Positions 16,832 through 24,213 of a DNA stretch of 64,000 bases are shown here, piece by piece (position 1 is the first letter of the stretch; the number at the start of each line of letters is the position of its first letter). Where the stretch lies: NCBI GenBank assembly GCA_964501335.1, contig CAZCTC010000041.1:5619-69618 (forward strand). The letters run 5' to 3'. Origin of the DNA: CAZCTC01 sp964501335 (GTDB lineage Bacteria; Chloroflexota; Anaerolineae; B4-G1; SLSP01). A model generated the notes under the pieces. That model was given only the letters and a program-made list of their open reading frames with translations, was not told the origin of the DNA and searched no databases. The position numbers and the translations under genes are program-made.

Positions 16832-18271
16832 TTATGAGAGCAGTGGGACGATAAAGCCAAAGAGGCAATACCAATCCAGGGCAAAGAGCGCTGCCAGGAC
16901 CAGGGCTCCCATGACCGGACGCCAGCGTTCGGGAACCCAGGCGGCGATTGTGACGGAAATTGGGGCCATGACGATCAACATAAGGTTTTTAACCGGGATA
17001 TCTCCCTGAACCAGGCCCATGATCAACGTGATAACGGCCAGGATAATAAAAGGAATCCAGGTGATGACGGCCAGTTTGCGTTCGGCAAGCCGGCTCAGGC
17101 CGACGGCCCCGGCCAGGGCCAACGCCGGGAGGGCTGGATAGAGGTAACGTCCCTGGTGTTGGACAAAGGTGAAGTTGTAGCCCAGGTAGATGACGGTGCA
17201 GGTAATGCCTCCCAATACTCCCAAGACGATCAGAGCGCTTTTTTGACGTGGTGGGAGGCCGTGTTGGAGGGCTTCAACGAATTGCCAGACAGCGCCCCAA
17301 ATCATCAGGCTGGTGAAAAGGGCCAGGCTCAGATAAACCTGTTCGTTGAGAATGACGCCCATCCAGCCGAACTGTCCCCAGAATGATTGGAAGGTGGTCT
17401 GGAAGAAGTGTTGCAGATAAGCTCCCCAGCCGTATTGGGCAATCCAATCGGCGGTACGGGGTTGACCGACCACCACATCGTTATGGCGTCCCAGGCCGAA
17501 GAGATCGGGCCAGCCGTAAACGGAAAGATCGCGTCCCCACCACAACATTCCCAGCAGAGTGGCCGGGGTATACATCTGCACCGCCTGCATCAAAGCCCAA
17601 CGCCAGGAGCGGCCTTCCCGGTTCCAGCGGAGCGCGATGACCAGGATGCCGAGCAGCGCGACGCTATAAGCGGTGGTTTTGGTGAGCAGAATGGCTCCCA
17701 GCAAGGCTCCCAGGGCGGCGGGATGGACCAGTCCACGCAGATAACGCAGGGCCAGATAGATCCAGAAGAAGGTAAGGGCTTCGGTGAGTGCGTCATTGTT
17801 GATGCCGGCCATCATGGCGATATGTTGGGGGATGAAGGCAACGATGCCGGCAGCCAGCCAGGCCAGTTCCGTCCGGCGGGGGAAGACTTCGTGACCGATG
17901 GCCATCAAGGCGATCAGGGCACCGGCTCCTAACAACAATGAGAAAAGTCGTAAGGGGAGCGTTGCCCCGTTGCTCAATAGATAGATCGGAGTAGCCAGAA
18001 GATAGTAAAGCGGAGGTTGATGGTCTTCGTATTCTACTTCTGTGATGGGCAATTGTGGAGGGAAATGTTCCGATTTCAGTTGTTCCAGATATTGTTGATC
18101 GTAATCGCCCGGTTCGAGGACGGGAAACCCTTCTCCGGCAGCCAACGCTCGAATGTAATTGTAATGGGCCGGTTCATCAGGGACCTGCCAGCGCGGAGTA
18201 TAAACAGCATAAAAAGTTCCCACCAGCAAATATGCTGCCAGAATGAGAATGGCAGGCCATCGGTTTTTCAC
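16832..18271 (-). CDS. Multi-pass membrane glycosyltransferase (GT39/ArnT/GT-C type)
   Basis: A 479-residue protein with about ten to twelve hydrophobic segments. After the first segment comes PRWQVPDEPAHYNYIRALA, a loop with acidic residues (DEP) typical of GT-C glycosyltransferases that use polyprenyl-phosphate sugars. A second cytoplasmic or periplasmic loop holds VEYEDHQPPLYYLL, also typical. It probably transfers a sugar to a protein or surface polymer from a lipid-linked donor. Acceptor and donor cannot be inferred. It stands between repeat copy C and the M50-like gene on the same strand. Confidence 0.8.
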   Translation of the reverse strand: MKNRWPAILILAAYLLVGTFYAVYTPRWQVPDEPAHYNYIRALAAGEGFPVLEPGDYDQQYLEQLKSEHFPPQLPITEVEYEDHQPPLYYLLATPIYLLSNGATLPLRLFSLLLGAGALIALMAIGHEVFPRRTELAWLAAGIVAFIPQHIAMMAGINNDALTEALTFFWIYLALRYLRGLVHPAALGALLGAILLTKTTAYSVALLGILVIALRWNREGRSWRWALMQAVQMYTPATLLGMLWWGRDLSVYGWPDLFGLGRHNDVVVGQPRTADWIAQYGWGAYLQHFFQTTFQSFWGQFGWMGVILNEQVYLSLALFTSLMIWGAVWQFVEALQHGLPPRQKSALIVLGVLGGITCTVIYLGYNFTFVQHQGRYLYPALPALALAGAVGLSRLAERKLAVITWIPFIILAVITLIMGLVQGDIPVKNLMLIVMAPISVTIAAWVPERWRPVMGALVLAALFALDWYCLFGFIVPLLS

Positions 18272-18303
18272 GTTTCCTCCGCAAAGTTGGCTGCTATGAA
18301 TGA

Positions 18304-19077
18304 TCAGGATTTATAGACAATTTTTTCGCCGCGCAATCGTTCTAACGCCTTTTCGGTCAGGAAAATGACGCTGAAAAAGGGCAAATCGACCAGGATTGTG
18401 CTGATCCCCAGCAGGATAATCCATCGGGCGGCTGCTGTCAATGGGGGAATCGACCAGCTTAAGATCCATGCCCCTCCCCCCAGTGCCAGAATCAAGAGCA
18501 AAATTGCGGCCAGAATACATCCCAACAGCGGCCAGGCGTGGATATCCGCTCTACTGGGAATCATGGTATTGCTGATTGCAAAAACCAGATAAGCCCAGAT
18601 CCAGAGATCGGGAAGTTGTAAGGTTGTAAACAGGCCCTGTAAGGCATTGCCCCACTGTCCGGCCGAGAGTGCGGCCAGAACTTCGGGTGTTCCGAAAAGC
18701 GTTGTTCCAATTAGAGCGACAATGGTGCCCCCGATCAACAGCGGGGCGGCTCCAATCAGACTGGCGCGCAAGAAATCGGTATCTTGAACGAGGACAAATC
18801 CTAACTGGATCTGTTTTCCCACCCGGCGAGGGAAAATAGAAATTTTTCCACTACGGACCCCCAGAAGGGCAGCGGTCAATGCATGGCTACATTCATGGAG
18901 CGCAACTCCTGGGAACAGGATAATGGCGTAAATCCAGAGCGCAATTTCTGTATCGCCCGTAAGCAGGAAAATCACACCCTGTAAATGGCGATGCAACCAG
19001 CGATCGGCCAGGAGCAAGATGCCCAGAACGGCCAATAATTCTCCCAGGATGGAAAGTGCAGGCCATGGGAATTCCAT
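18304..19077 (-). CDS. M50-like intramembrane metalloprotease
   Basis: A 257-residue polytopic protein. The segment LFPGVALHECSHALTAALLG carries HExxH (HECSH) inside a membrane helix, as in site-2 proteases. A later helix has the second-motif-like SNTMIPSRADIHAW, where the Asp would be the third zinc ligand. There is no PDZ domain. Such proteins cleave transmembrane substrates, but some homologues are only annotated by fold. Its N-terminal coding region runs toward scpA with divergent orientation and a 175-bp gap. Confidence 0.75.
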   Translation of the reverse strand: MEFPWPALSILGELLAVLGILLLADRWLHRHLQGVIFLLTGDTEIALWIYAIILFPGVALHECSHALTAALLGVRSGKISIFPRRVGKQIQLGFVLVQDTDFLRASLIGAAPLLIGGTIVALIGTTLFGTPEVLAALSAGQWGNALQGLFTTLQLPDLWIWAYLVFAISNTMIPSRADIHAWPLLGCILAAILLLILALGGGAWILSWSIPPLTAAARWIILLGISTILVDLPFFSVIFLTEKALERLRGEKIVYKS

Positions 19078-19252
19078 GCTATTGCTTTCGCCGGATGTTT
19101 TTCCCGTTCATTTTACCGTCTCGCCATTGTTTTTTATTGAGGTTTTAGTTTATATTCCCTGTACTCTACCACAAAGGGCCAAAAGTACCAACCGGGTTGC
19201 CAAATTTCACTTTCCGGTTATCCTTGCGCGGAAATCAGCAGCAGGAAAGACT

Positions 19253-20059
19253 ATGGGTTACGAAGTACATACCTCACAATTTGAAGGTCCTTTGGATCTG
19301 CTTTTGCATTTGATCGAAAAGGACGAATTGGATATCACCCAGGTCGCCCTGGCTCAGGTTACCGACGAGTTTTTAGGCTATGTCGAGGCGATGCGGGGGC
19401 ATTTAGAGCTCGATATCGTGGCTGATTTTTTGGTCGTTGCGGCCCGTTTGTTGTGGATCAAATCCAAGATTTTGTTGCCTAAACCAGCTCAGCCCAGTTT
19501 TATCACCGCGACGGTGGAAGAAGAAGATGCCGGCGAGCAATTGGTTCGGCAATTGCGGGAATATCGTCGTTATAAGGAAGCGGCCGAGCTTTTACGACAA
19601 CAGGATGAAGCCGGGCAGCGATGTTATGTGCAGGTCGGTCCGCCGCCTCGTCCTCAGAAAATTACGCTGGATCTCAGTAGCTTGAAGCTGGAGACTTTGC
19701 GGGTTGTGGCGCAGGCGTTGCTTTACCCGACCGAATTGCCCCGACCTCAAGAAGCTATTCAGCGTTTGCGGTATTCCATTGTGACGCAAATCCAATTAGT
19801 GCGGGAACGGCTGATGCGTTGGCCGACCGTTATTTTTCAGACGTTGATCAGCAACAGTCCTTCGCGAGTTGAAATGGTGGTGACCTTGCAGGCCGTGCTG
19901 GAATTGATCAAACAGCGGTCCTTGCAGGTGCGCCAGGAAAAACTCTTTGGTGAAATCGAACTGATTCCGCTCAAGCCGCCGGAGGAGATCGGCGTCTCCA
20001 CCAATTCAATATCAGAAGTCCTATTGCTGCCCCCAGAGCATCAATCCCCCAATCCATAA
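19253..20059 (+). CDS. scpA: Segregation and condensation protein A
   Basis: The open frame extends back to 19019, but homology starts at MGYEVHTSQFEGPLDLLLHLIEKDELDI, with GCAGGAAAG before the ATG at 19253. That gives 268 residues, normal for ScpA. The N-terminal SMC-binding helices and the C-terminal winged helix (LLELIKQRSLQVRQEKLFGEIELIPL) are present. It is the kleisin subunit that bridges SMC heads. scpB, usually the next gene, is absent here. The last 89 bp overlap the convergent VanZ-family gene. Confidence 0.93.
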   Translation: MGYEVHTSQFEGPLDLLLHLIEKDELDITQVALAQVTDEFLGYVEAMRGHLELDIVADFLVVAARLLWIKSKILLPKPAQPSFITATVEEEDAGEQLVRQLREYRRYKEAAELLRQQDEAGQRCYVQVGPPPRPQKITLDLSSLKLETLRVVAQALLYPTELPRPQEAIQRLRYSIVTQIQLVRERLMRWPTVIFQTLISNSPSRVEMVVTLQAVLELIKQRSLQVRQEKLFGEIELIPLKPPEEIGVSTNSISEVLLLPPEHQSPNP

Positions 20060-20402
20060 GTCGCCCGTGGCGTCCGGGAACCAGAAGCTGGTGTAATTCA
20101 TCCGTGGCGGCATAGAGCAGAGCCATTCCCCATGCCTGTAAGAGAAGTCCGGGCCTAATGCCAAACCGTTTTGGGGGTTCCGAAAAAGGTTGCGGCGATT
20201 TAAGATTTTCTAAGGCCCAGAGATAAGTCAATGCCAGGATAGCGTATTCGGTCGCATGGCAGGCTTTTTTCACCAGAAAATCCTGCCAGGAAGAGCCTAT
20301 TTCCGGCAGGGTTGGTTGGGCGGAAAAGGCAAAAATCAGGATCATCATGGTCAGGGCCGGTCCCCAGATCCATAAGCCTCGTTTTCCTCTATGAGTCAAC
20401 AT
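19971..20402 (-). CDS. VanZ-family membrane protein
   Basis: A 143-residue polytopic protein. It has the VanZ signatures WQDFLVKKACHATEYAILALTYLWAL and LLYAATDELHQLLVPGRHGRLMDWGIDALGAAIG. VanZ proteins include a teicoplanin-resistance factor, but most are uncharacterised membrane proteins. The 3-prime end overlaps scpA tail-to-tail by 89 bp. The start is preceded by the recurring leader TATTTTCAAAACAGGAGA, which supplies the Shine-Dalgarno. Confidence 0.88.
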   Translation of the reverse strand: MLTHRGKRGLWIWGPALTMMILIFAFSAQPTLPEIGSSWQDFLVKKACHATEYAILALTYLWALENLKSPQPFSEPPKRFGIRPGLLLQAWGMALLYAATDELHQLLVPGRHGRLMDWGIDALGAAIGLLILNWWRRRSPPAA

Positions 20403-20406
20403 AAAT

Positions 20407-20475
20407 TCTCCTGTTTTGAAAATAGCCTCTCCAGAAGATTCACCGCGGAGACACAGAAAACACGGAGAAGCCTTT
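20407..20475 (-). repeat. Composite leader repeat before the VanZ gene
   Basis: On the minus strand: a CTCCGTG...GTCTCCGCGGTGAATCTTC block followed by TATTTTCAAAACAGGAGA, just before the VanZ start. The same two blocks in the same order occur at 35172-35268 and, inverted, after the GNAT gene at 36774-36840. Confidence 0.7.
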
Positions 20476-20486
20476 TGTTCGGCCCG

Positions 20487-20522
20487 AATCGACGCGCTGG
20501 CTGGGTAGAGAGCGTTATTGTT
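20487..20522 (+). repeat. Flip-flop hairpin repeat, copy D (fragment)
   Basis: Only GACGCGCTGGCTGGG and AGAGAGCGTTATTG of the element remain. It is a short relic in the 444-bp gap between VanZ and the secreted protease. Confidence 0.5.
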
Positions 20523-20586
20523 CCCCGGCCTATAAAAGATAGTAATGTGAATGTATTATATCCTTCAGGCCTATTTTAAACATATC

Positions 20587-20615
20587 TTGACTTCTGTTTT
20601 GATCTCTTTTATGCT
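20587..20615 (+). promoter_or_regulatory. Predicted sigma-70-type promoter for the secreted protease
   Basis: TTGACT and TATGCT are separated by 17 bp. Transcription would start near 20622, leaving a leader of about 225 nt before the protease ATG at 20847. Confidence 0.6.
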
Positions 20616-20716
20616 TCTTTAAGAAGGTATTTTTATTCTTAATAAAACAAAGAGAGATCCCCAGTGAATATCGGTAAATTCAGGCAATCTTTTTTCTTGT
20701 TAAAGGCGGTTGATTT

Positions 20717-20768
20717 CCCGGTTCCAGGATAAGGTCTGCGTGACCTGATTTTGGGCCGGGATTTTTTT
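20717..20768 (+). terminator. Terminator-like hairpin inside the protease 5-prime leader
   Basis: CCCGG pairs with CCGGG, with an inner stem AGGTC/GACCT around TGCGT, followed directly by ATTTTTTTA. It lies between the predicted promoter (20587) and the gene start (20847). It could be an attenuator or the end of a small RNA of about 145 nt. Confidence 0.5.
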
Positions 20769-20846
20769 ATGAGCGGGTAGGCGTGTCGGAGGTATGATCC
20801 GGCGCGAAGATGTGAAGGGTTCATATACATATAGGGGAGGTTGAGG

Positions 20847-21962
20847 ATGTTTCGGAAAACCAGGTTGGTGAATTTTACGGTGGTAAGTCTGATCATGGTT
20901 TTGGCGCTGTTGTCCAACAGTCATACGGGTTTCGCTATTCTGTGTGCCGCACCGGGAAATCCGCCGGCGGAGACGGTAACGATTGAATCGTCACCTGAGG
21001 AGCAGCAGCGGTTGCTGAATACCTGGACTTTGGAGGCGCGGGCCAATGCAAAACCGATGCCTTTACCCATGGCCTCAGTGGAAGATGTGAAACCCGTAGC
21101 CGGAGAGGCTGCGCCGGTTGGAGAGCCGGGTTTTGCCAAGGGTGGTATGCCCGATCCTAAAGCCGATGCGACCGCTCAGCGTGAATTCCCGGCGGAATGG
21201 CAGGCGATGCTGAAAGAATTGGGTTTGGATGCGTCGGCAGCCCCTCAAGGTACGGCGGGGGTCTATACCAGCTATCTGGGGAACTATTATTCCGCTTTCC
21301 ATCAGCAATATCCCTATTACACGGTGGGGAAGCTTTACATCACGGGCGGCGGGTATTGCTCGGCTTCGGTGATCAGCCCGAACAATATTATTGTGACGGC
21401 GGCTCATTGTGTTTACGATACGGATAGCAATCAATGGCAGCGGGGTTGGACCTTTGTTCCGGCCGATCGGGCCGGGGCGGCGCCTTACGGCACTTTCCCC
21501 TGGCGCAGCGCCCGGGTTTTGACGGCCTGGATGAATGCTCCCGATTCTTTAACCGGACGGCAATACGATGTGGCTGTGATTACTCTGGGGCCCAACTCCG
21601 CAGGACGGCCCGTGACCTATTATACCGGCTGGCTGGGGCGTTCCTGGAACTATAGCTATGTTCAGAGTTTGCATGCTGTGGGTTATCCCAGCAACCTCAA
21701 TGGCGGGAATTACACTTACATCTGCGCGGCGGAAAGCTTCTATCAGAGCTTTGAGGTATTGGGAATGGGATGCAATATGATGCACGGCAGTAGCGGCGGG
21801 CCCTGGATTCGAGTCTTTACGCCTTACCAGAGCGGCAATAAGAACTATGTGAATTCGGTGGTGAGCGGCGGCCTTTATGGTTCAACGTGGGGAAACACTT
21901 TCTACGGGCCGAGGTTTAACAGCAATAATATCGTGGTGTTGTGTACGGCCCAAGGCTGTTAG
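20847..21962 (+). CDS. Secreted trypsin/V8-like serine protease
   Basis: The start is the ATG at 20847, six bases after AGGGGAGG; a TTG six bases upstream is less likely. The 371-residue protein has a signal peptide (residues about 8-33), a propeptide-like region of about 110 residues, then a chymotrypsin-fold domain. The triad is visible: H187 in TAAHCVYD, D241 in YDVAVITLG, S316 in HGSSGGPW. Several Cys could form disulfides. It is probably an exported protease released by propeptide cleavage. The long leader with a terminator-like hairpin suggests regulated expression. A strong terminator follows the stop. Confidence 0.9.
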   Translation: MFRKTRLVNFTVVSLIMVLALLSNSHTGFAILCAAPGNPPAETVTIESSPEEQQRLLNTWTLEARANAKPMPLPMASVEDVKPVAGEAAPVGEPGFAKGGMPDPKADATAQREFPAEWQAMLKELGLDASAAPQGTAGVYTSYLGNYYSAFHQQYPYYTVGKLYITGGGYCSASVISPNNIIVTAAHCVYDTDSNQWQRGWTFVPADRAGAAPYGTFPWRSARVLTAWMNAPDSLTGRQYDVAVITLGPNSAGRPVTYYTGWLGRSWNYSYVQSLHAVGYPSNLNGGNYTYICAAESFYQSFEVLGMGCNMMHGSSGGPWIRVFTPYQSGNKNYVNSVVSGGLYGSTWGNTFYGPRFNSNNIVVLCTAQGC

Positions 21963-21980
21963 TTAGTGTTTGACCGATTC

Positions 21981-22015
21981 AGGCCTGGTAGTGATCCTAC
22001 CAGGCCTTTTTATGG
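21981..22015 (+). terminator. Rho-independent terminator after the secreted protease
   Basis: A perfect 11-bp stem AGGCCTGGTAG / CTACCAGGCCT with loop TGATC is followed by TTTTTAT. It separates the protease from the lipoprotein gene 33 bp downstream. Confidence 0.9.
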
Positions 22016-22047
22016 GCAGTGAAAGTCCTGGTAAATTAAGGAGAGAG

Positions 22048-22797
22048 ATGTTGAAACAATGGCGGCATTCAATTTCTATCTTGTTGGTTCTGTTGGTCGG
22101 TTGGATAACGGGATGTGTGCCTGCCGGGAATGAAACCGCCCGTGCTTCAGGTTCCAATCTGGAGGGGACTTTCCGGCCAGTGACAGAAACGACTTCAATT
22201 ACCAATCCGGAGGCTCCTATGGCAACTGAATCCGGGGGTGGAGAAAGCTCTGAGGGTACGATGGTTTCCGGGGATGGACCGGGAAATACGGCGGGCGGAA
22301 ATTCAACCGGAGCTGAGGGGGGTGTGGAAATTTCTGGGAACCCTGAAGCATCCGTCAGCATTGAAGATTGGCTCAATTATGCCGACAAAACCTATGGGTT
22401 TCAGATTAAATATCCATCTTACTTTACGGGGGAAGTTGGGGATACTGCGATGGCGGCTTCTCCTGAAAATCGTCCGCTGGCTGTTTTCTATTTCCAGGAT
22501 TCGCGCAGTGAGGTGAGCACGCTGGCTCCACCTGTATTGAGGCTTCAGATCTATGAAAAGCCGGCGGAGCAAACGCTGGAGAACTGGCTGGTGGAGCGGA
22601 AATTTTTGAAAGCAGAAGCCGGAGAGTTTTCGGAACCGTTTACAATTGCCGGACGAGCGGGAATCAAAGTGACAACCACGACTTTTATGGCGCCGGGGTG
22701 GTCGGTGTATGTGATGGGAGATCGGTATGTTTATCAGTTGGTCCCTTTGGGAGCGGAAGGAGAGACTATGTTGCAGACGTTTATACTGATCGATTAA
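22048..22797 (+). CDS. Lipoprotein of unknown function
   Basis: The start at 22048 has AAGGAGAGAG upstream and gives 249 residues. The N-terminus is a lipoprotein signal (SILLVLLVGWITGC, lipobox ITGC at residues about 18-21). A Gly/Ser/Thr-rich linker of about 90 residues follows, then a compact domain beginning DWLNYADKTYGFQIKYPSYF. That opening is seen in many small extracytoplasmic PsbP/DUF-type domains. No catalytic motif is seen. It is anchored outside the membrane. Terminators on both sides make it a single-gene unit. Confidence 0.75.
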   Translation: MLKQWRHSISILLVLLVGWITGCVPAGNETARASGSNLEGTFRPVTETTSITNPEAPMATESGGGESSEGTMVSGDGPGNTAGGNSTGAEGGVEISGNPEASVSIEDWLNYADKTYGFQIKYPSYFTGEVGDTAMAASPENRPLAVFYFQDSRSEVSTLAPPVLRLQIYEKPAEQTLENWLVERKFLKAEAGEFSEPFTIAGRAGIKVTTTTFMAPGWSVYVMGDRYVYQLVPLGAEGETMLQTFILID

Positions 22798-22840
22798 CCC
22801 GAGTTGCTACTTTTAGCCGGTGAGCTTTCCCTTTAAGATA

Positions 22841-22886
22841 AAAAATTTGTCGGCGTTCCAGAAACAGGAACGCCGACAAATTTTTT
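22841..22886. terminator. Bidirectional terminator between convergent genes
   Basis: AAAAAATTTGTCGGCGTTCC and its exact complement around AGAAACA. A T-run follows on both strands. It lies between the lipoprotein (ends 22797, plus) and the oxidoreductase (ends 22899, minus). Confidence 0.9.
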
Positions 22887-22898
22887 ATTGTGCAACGA

Positions 22899-24212
22899 TC
22901 AGGCTGCGGTCAGAGCGGTTTCGACGGCCCGGCGGTTTTCCTGGGCATAAGCGGGGCTGAAGGCTTCCGCTGCACTCAACAAGGCTTCGGTGGGTATCAG
23001 GCCCATTTTAGCCATTCCGACTGTTACCAGTGCCAGAGCTTCGCTGTCCCGCGGCAGGCCCCGGGTGATTTGTTGAGGATCGAGGATGATTTTGCGGGCC
23101 GGACTTTCCAGATCGGCAAAGGCCGGGGTGACAAACAGCCAGCTCTCGGGCGACATTTTGGGCAGGTAGGCCGCTGTCTTTTTTCGCCCGTCTTCACTGA
23201 GGATGAAGAGCGCATCGGGCGTTGTCACGCCGGTGTAGCGAATTTCTTCGGGCGCCAGAATGATCTCGCTGATGCTGTGGCCGGAGCGAACCGTGACGGG
23301 ATAGTCATCTCGTTGGGTGGCCCAGAGTCCGGAGAGGGCTCCGGCAACGCAGACAAACCGTCCCGCTGTGCGTACTTTGCTGCCGGCCGATCCTGCCAGA
23401 ATCACTGAGAACCGCCGGGGCAGATCCGTTGCGAACCGGCTTTCAAAGGGGCGGGCGGCCGCGGCGGGTTTGCCCTTTTGGGACTCGCCGGCCTGACGCA
23501 GGGTTTGCGCATATTCGGGTCGTTGTTCTTTGCAGAGCAATCCGTTGGACAGGTTGTAAGCCGTCATGGTTTCTTTCAACATCTTGGGGTTGAAGTGGTT
23601 GGCTGAAGCAAAATAGGCCACACAGAGTTCCCAGATGTCGAGCAGTGCAAAGCCTTCATGGCGCAGGGCGGCTTCAATCTGTTGGTCCAGATCTTTTTCA
23701 AAGGCGGTTCCGCGCCAGACATGGGTGGCACCGTTGACCGCCACGGTTTGAGCAATGTCCAGGGGGCGTTCCAGATTGCCCCCGGGGGTGGTCGTGGTGA
23801 TCGTTTCGGGTGGGGTGGTGACGCTGTGTTCGCCGCCCGTCATTCCGAAATTCAGGTTGTTGAAGACCAGCGTGGTGAGGCCGATGTTGCGCCGGGCGGC
23901 ATTGAGCAGATGGGCTCCCCCGATGCCGCAGCCGCCATCACCGATCATGACGATGACGTGTAGATCGGGGCGGGCCAGTTTAATGCCGGTGGCGTAGGTG
24001 AGGCTGCGTCCATGCAGGCCGTGGAAGGCGCTGGTGACAAAGTATTGGTCCGACAGCCCTACGCAGCCGATGTCGGTAACCAGCACTATCTGGGCCGGAT
24101 CCCATTGCAGCCGTACCAAAGCACGGTCCAGGGCGTCCAGGACCAATCCATGGCTGCAACCGGGACAGAAGCCGTATTTTTCTGTCGTTCGATAAGTGGT
24201 ATGGGCTTCCAT
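22899..24212 (-). CDS. 2-oxoacid:ferredoxin oxidoreductase, beta-gamma fusion
   Basis: The start is ATG 24212 (MEAHTTYRTTEKYGF), one base past the mutase stop, giving 437 residues. Residues 1-280 are a TPP-binding beta subunit: FCPGCSHG near the N-terminus, IGDGGCGIGG, then NNLNFGMTGGEHSVTTPP, as in KorB/VorB. Residues about 285-437 match the gamma subunit, including GSAGSKVRTAGRF and TVRSGHSISEIIL. An alpha subunit with the CoA/pyrimidine-binding domain is not present nearby. Coupling to methylmalonyl-CoA mutase suggests 2-oxoglutarate or branched-chain 2-oxoacid substrates. No strong Shine-Dalgarno is seen, so translation may depend on the mutase gene. Confidence 0.85.
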   Translation of the reverse strand: MEAHTTYRTTEKYGFCPGCSHGLVLDALDRALVRLQWDPAQIVLVTDIGCVGLSDQYFVTSAFHGLHGRSLTYATGIKLARPDLHVIVMIGDGGCGIGGAHLLNAARRNIGLTTLVFNNLNFGMTGGEHSVTTPPETITTTTPGGNLERPLDIAQTVAVNGATHVWRGTAFEKDLDQQIEAALRHEGFALLDIWELCVAYFASANHFNPKMLKETMTAYNLSNGLLCKEQRPEYAQTLRQAGESQKGKPAAAARPFESRFATDLPRRFSVILAGSAGSKVRTAGRFVCVAGALSGLWATQRDDYPVTVRSGHSISEIILAPEEIRYTGVTTPDALFILSEDGRKKTAAYLPKMSPESWLFVTPAFADLESPARKIILDPQQITRGLPRDSEALALVTVGMAKMGLIPTEALLSAAEAFSPAYAQENRRAVETALTAA

Positions 24213-24213
24213 A

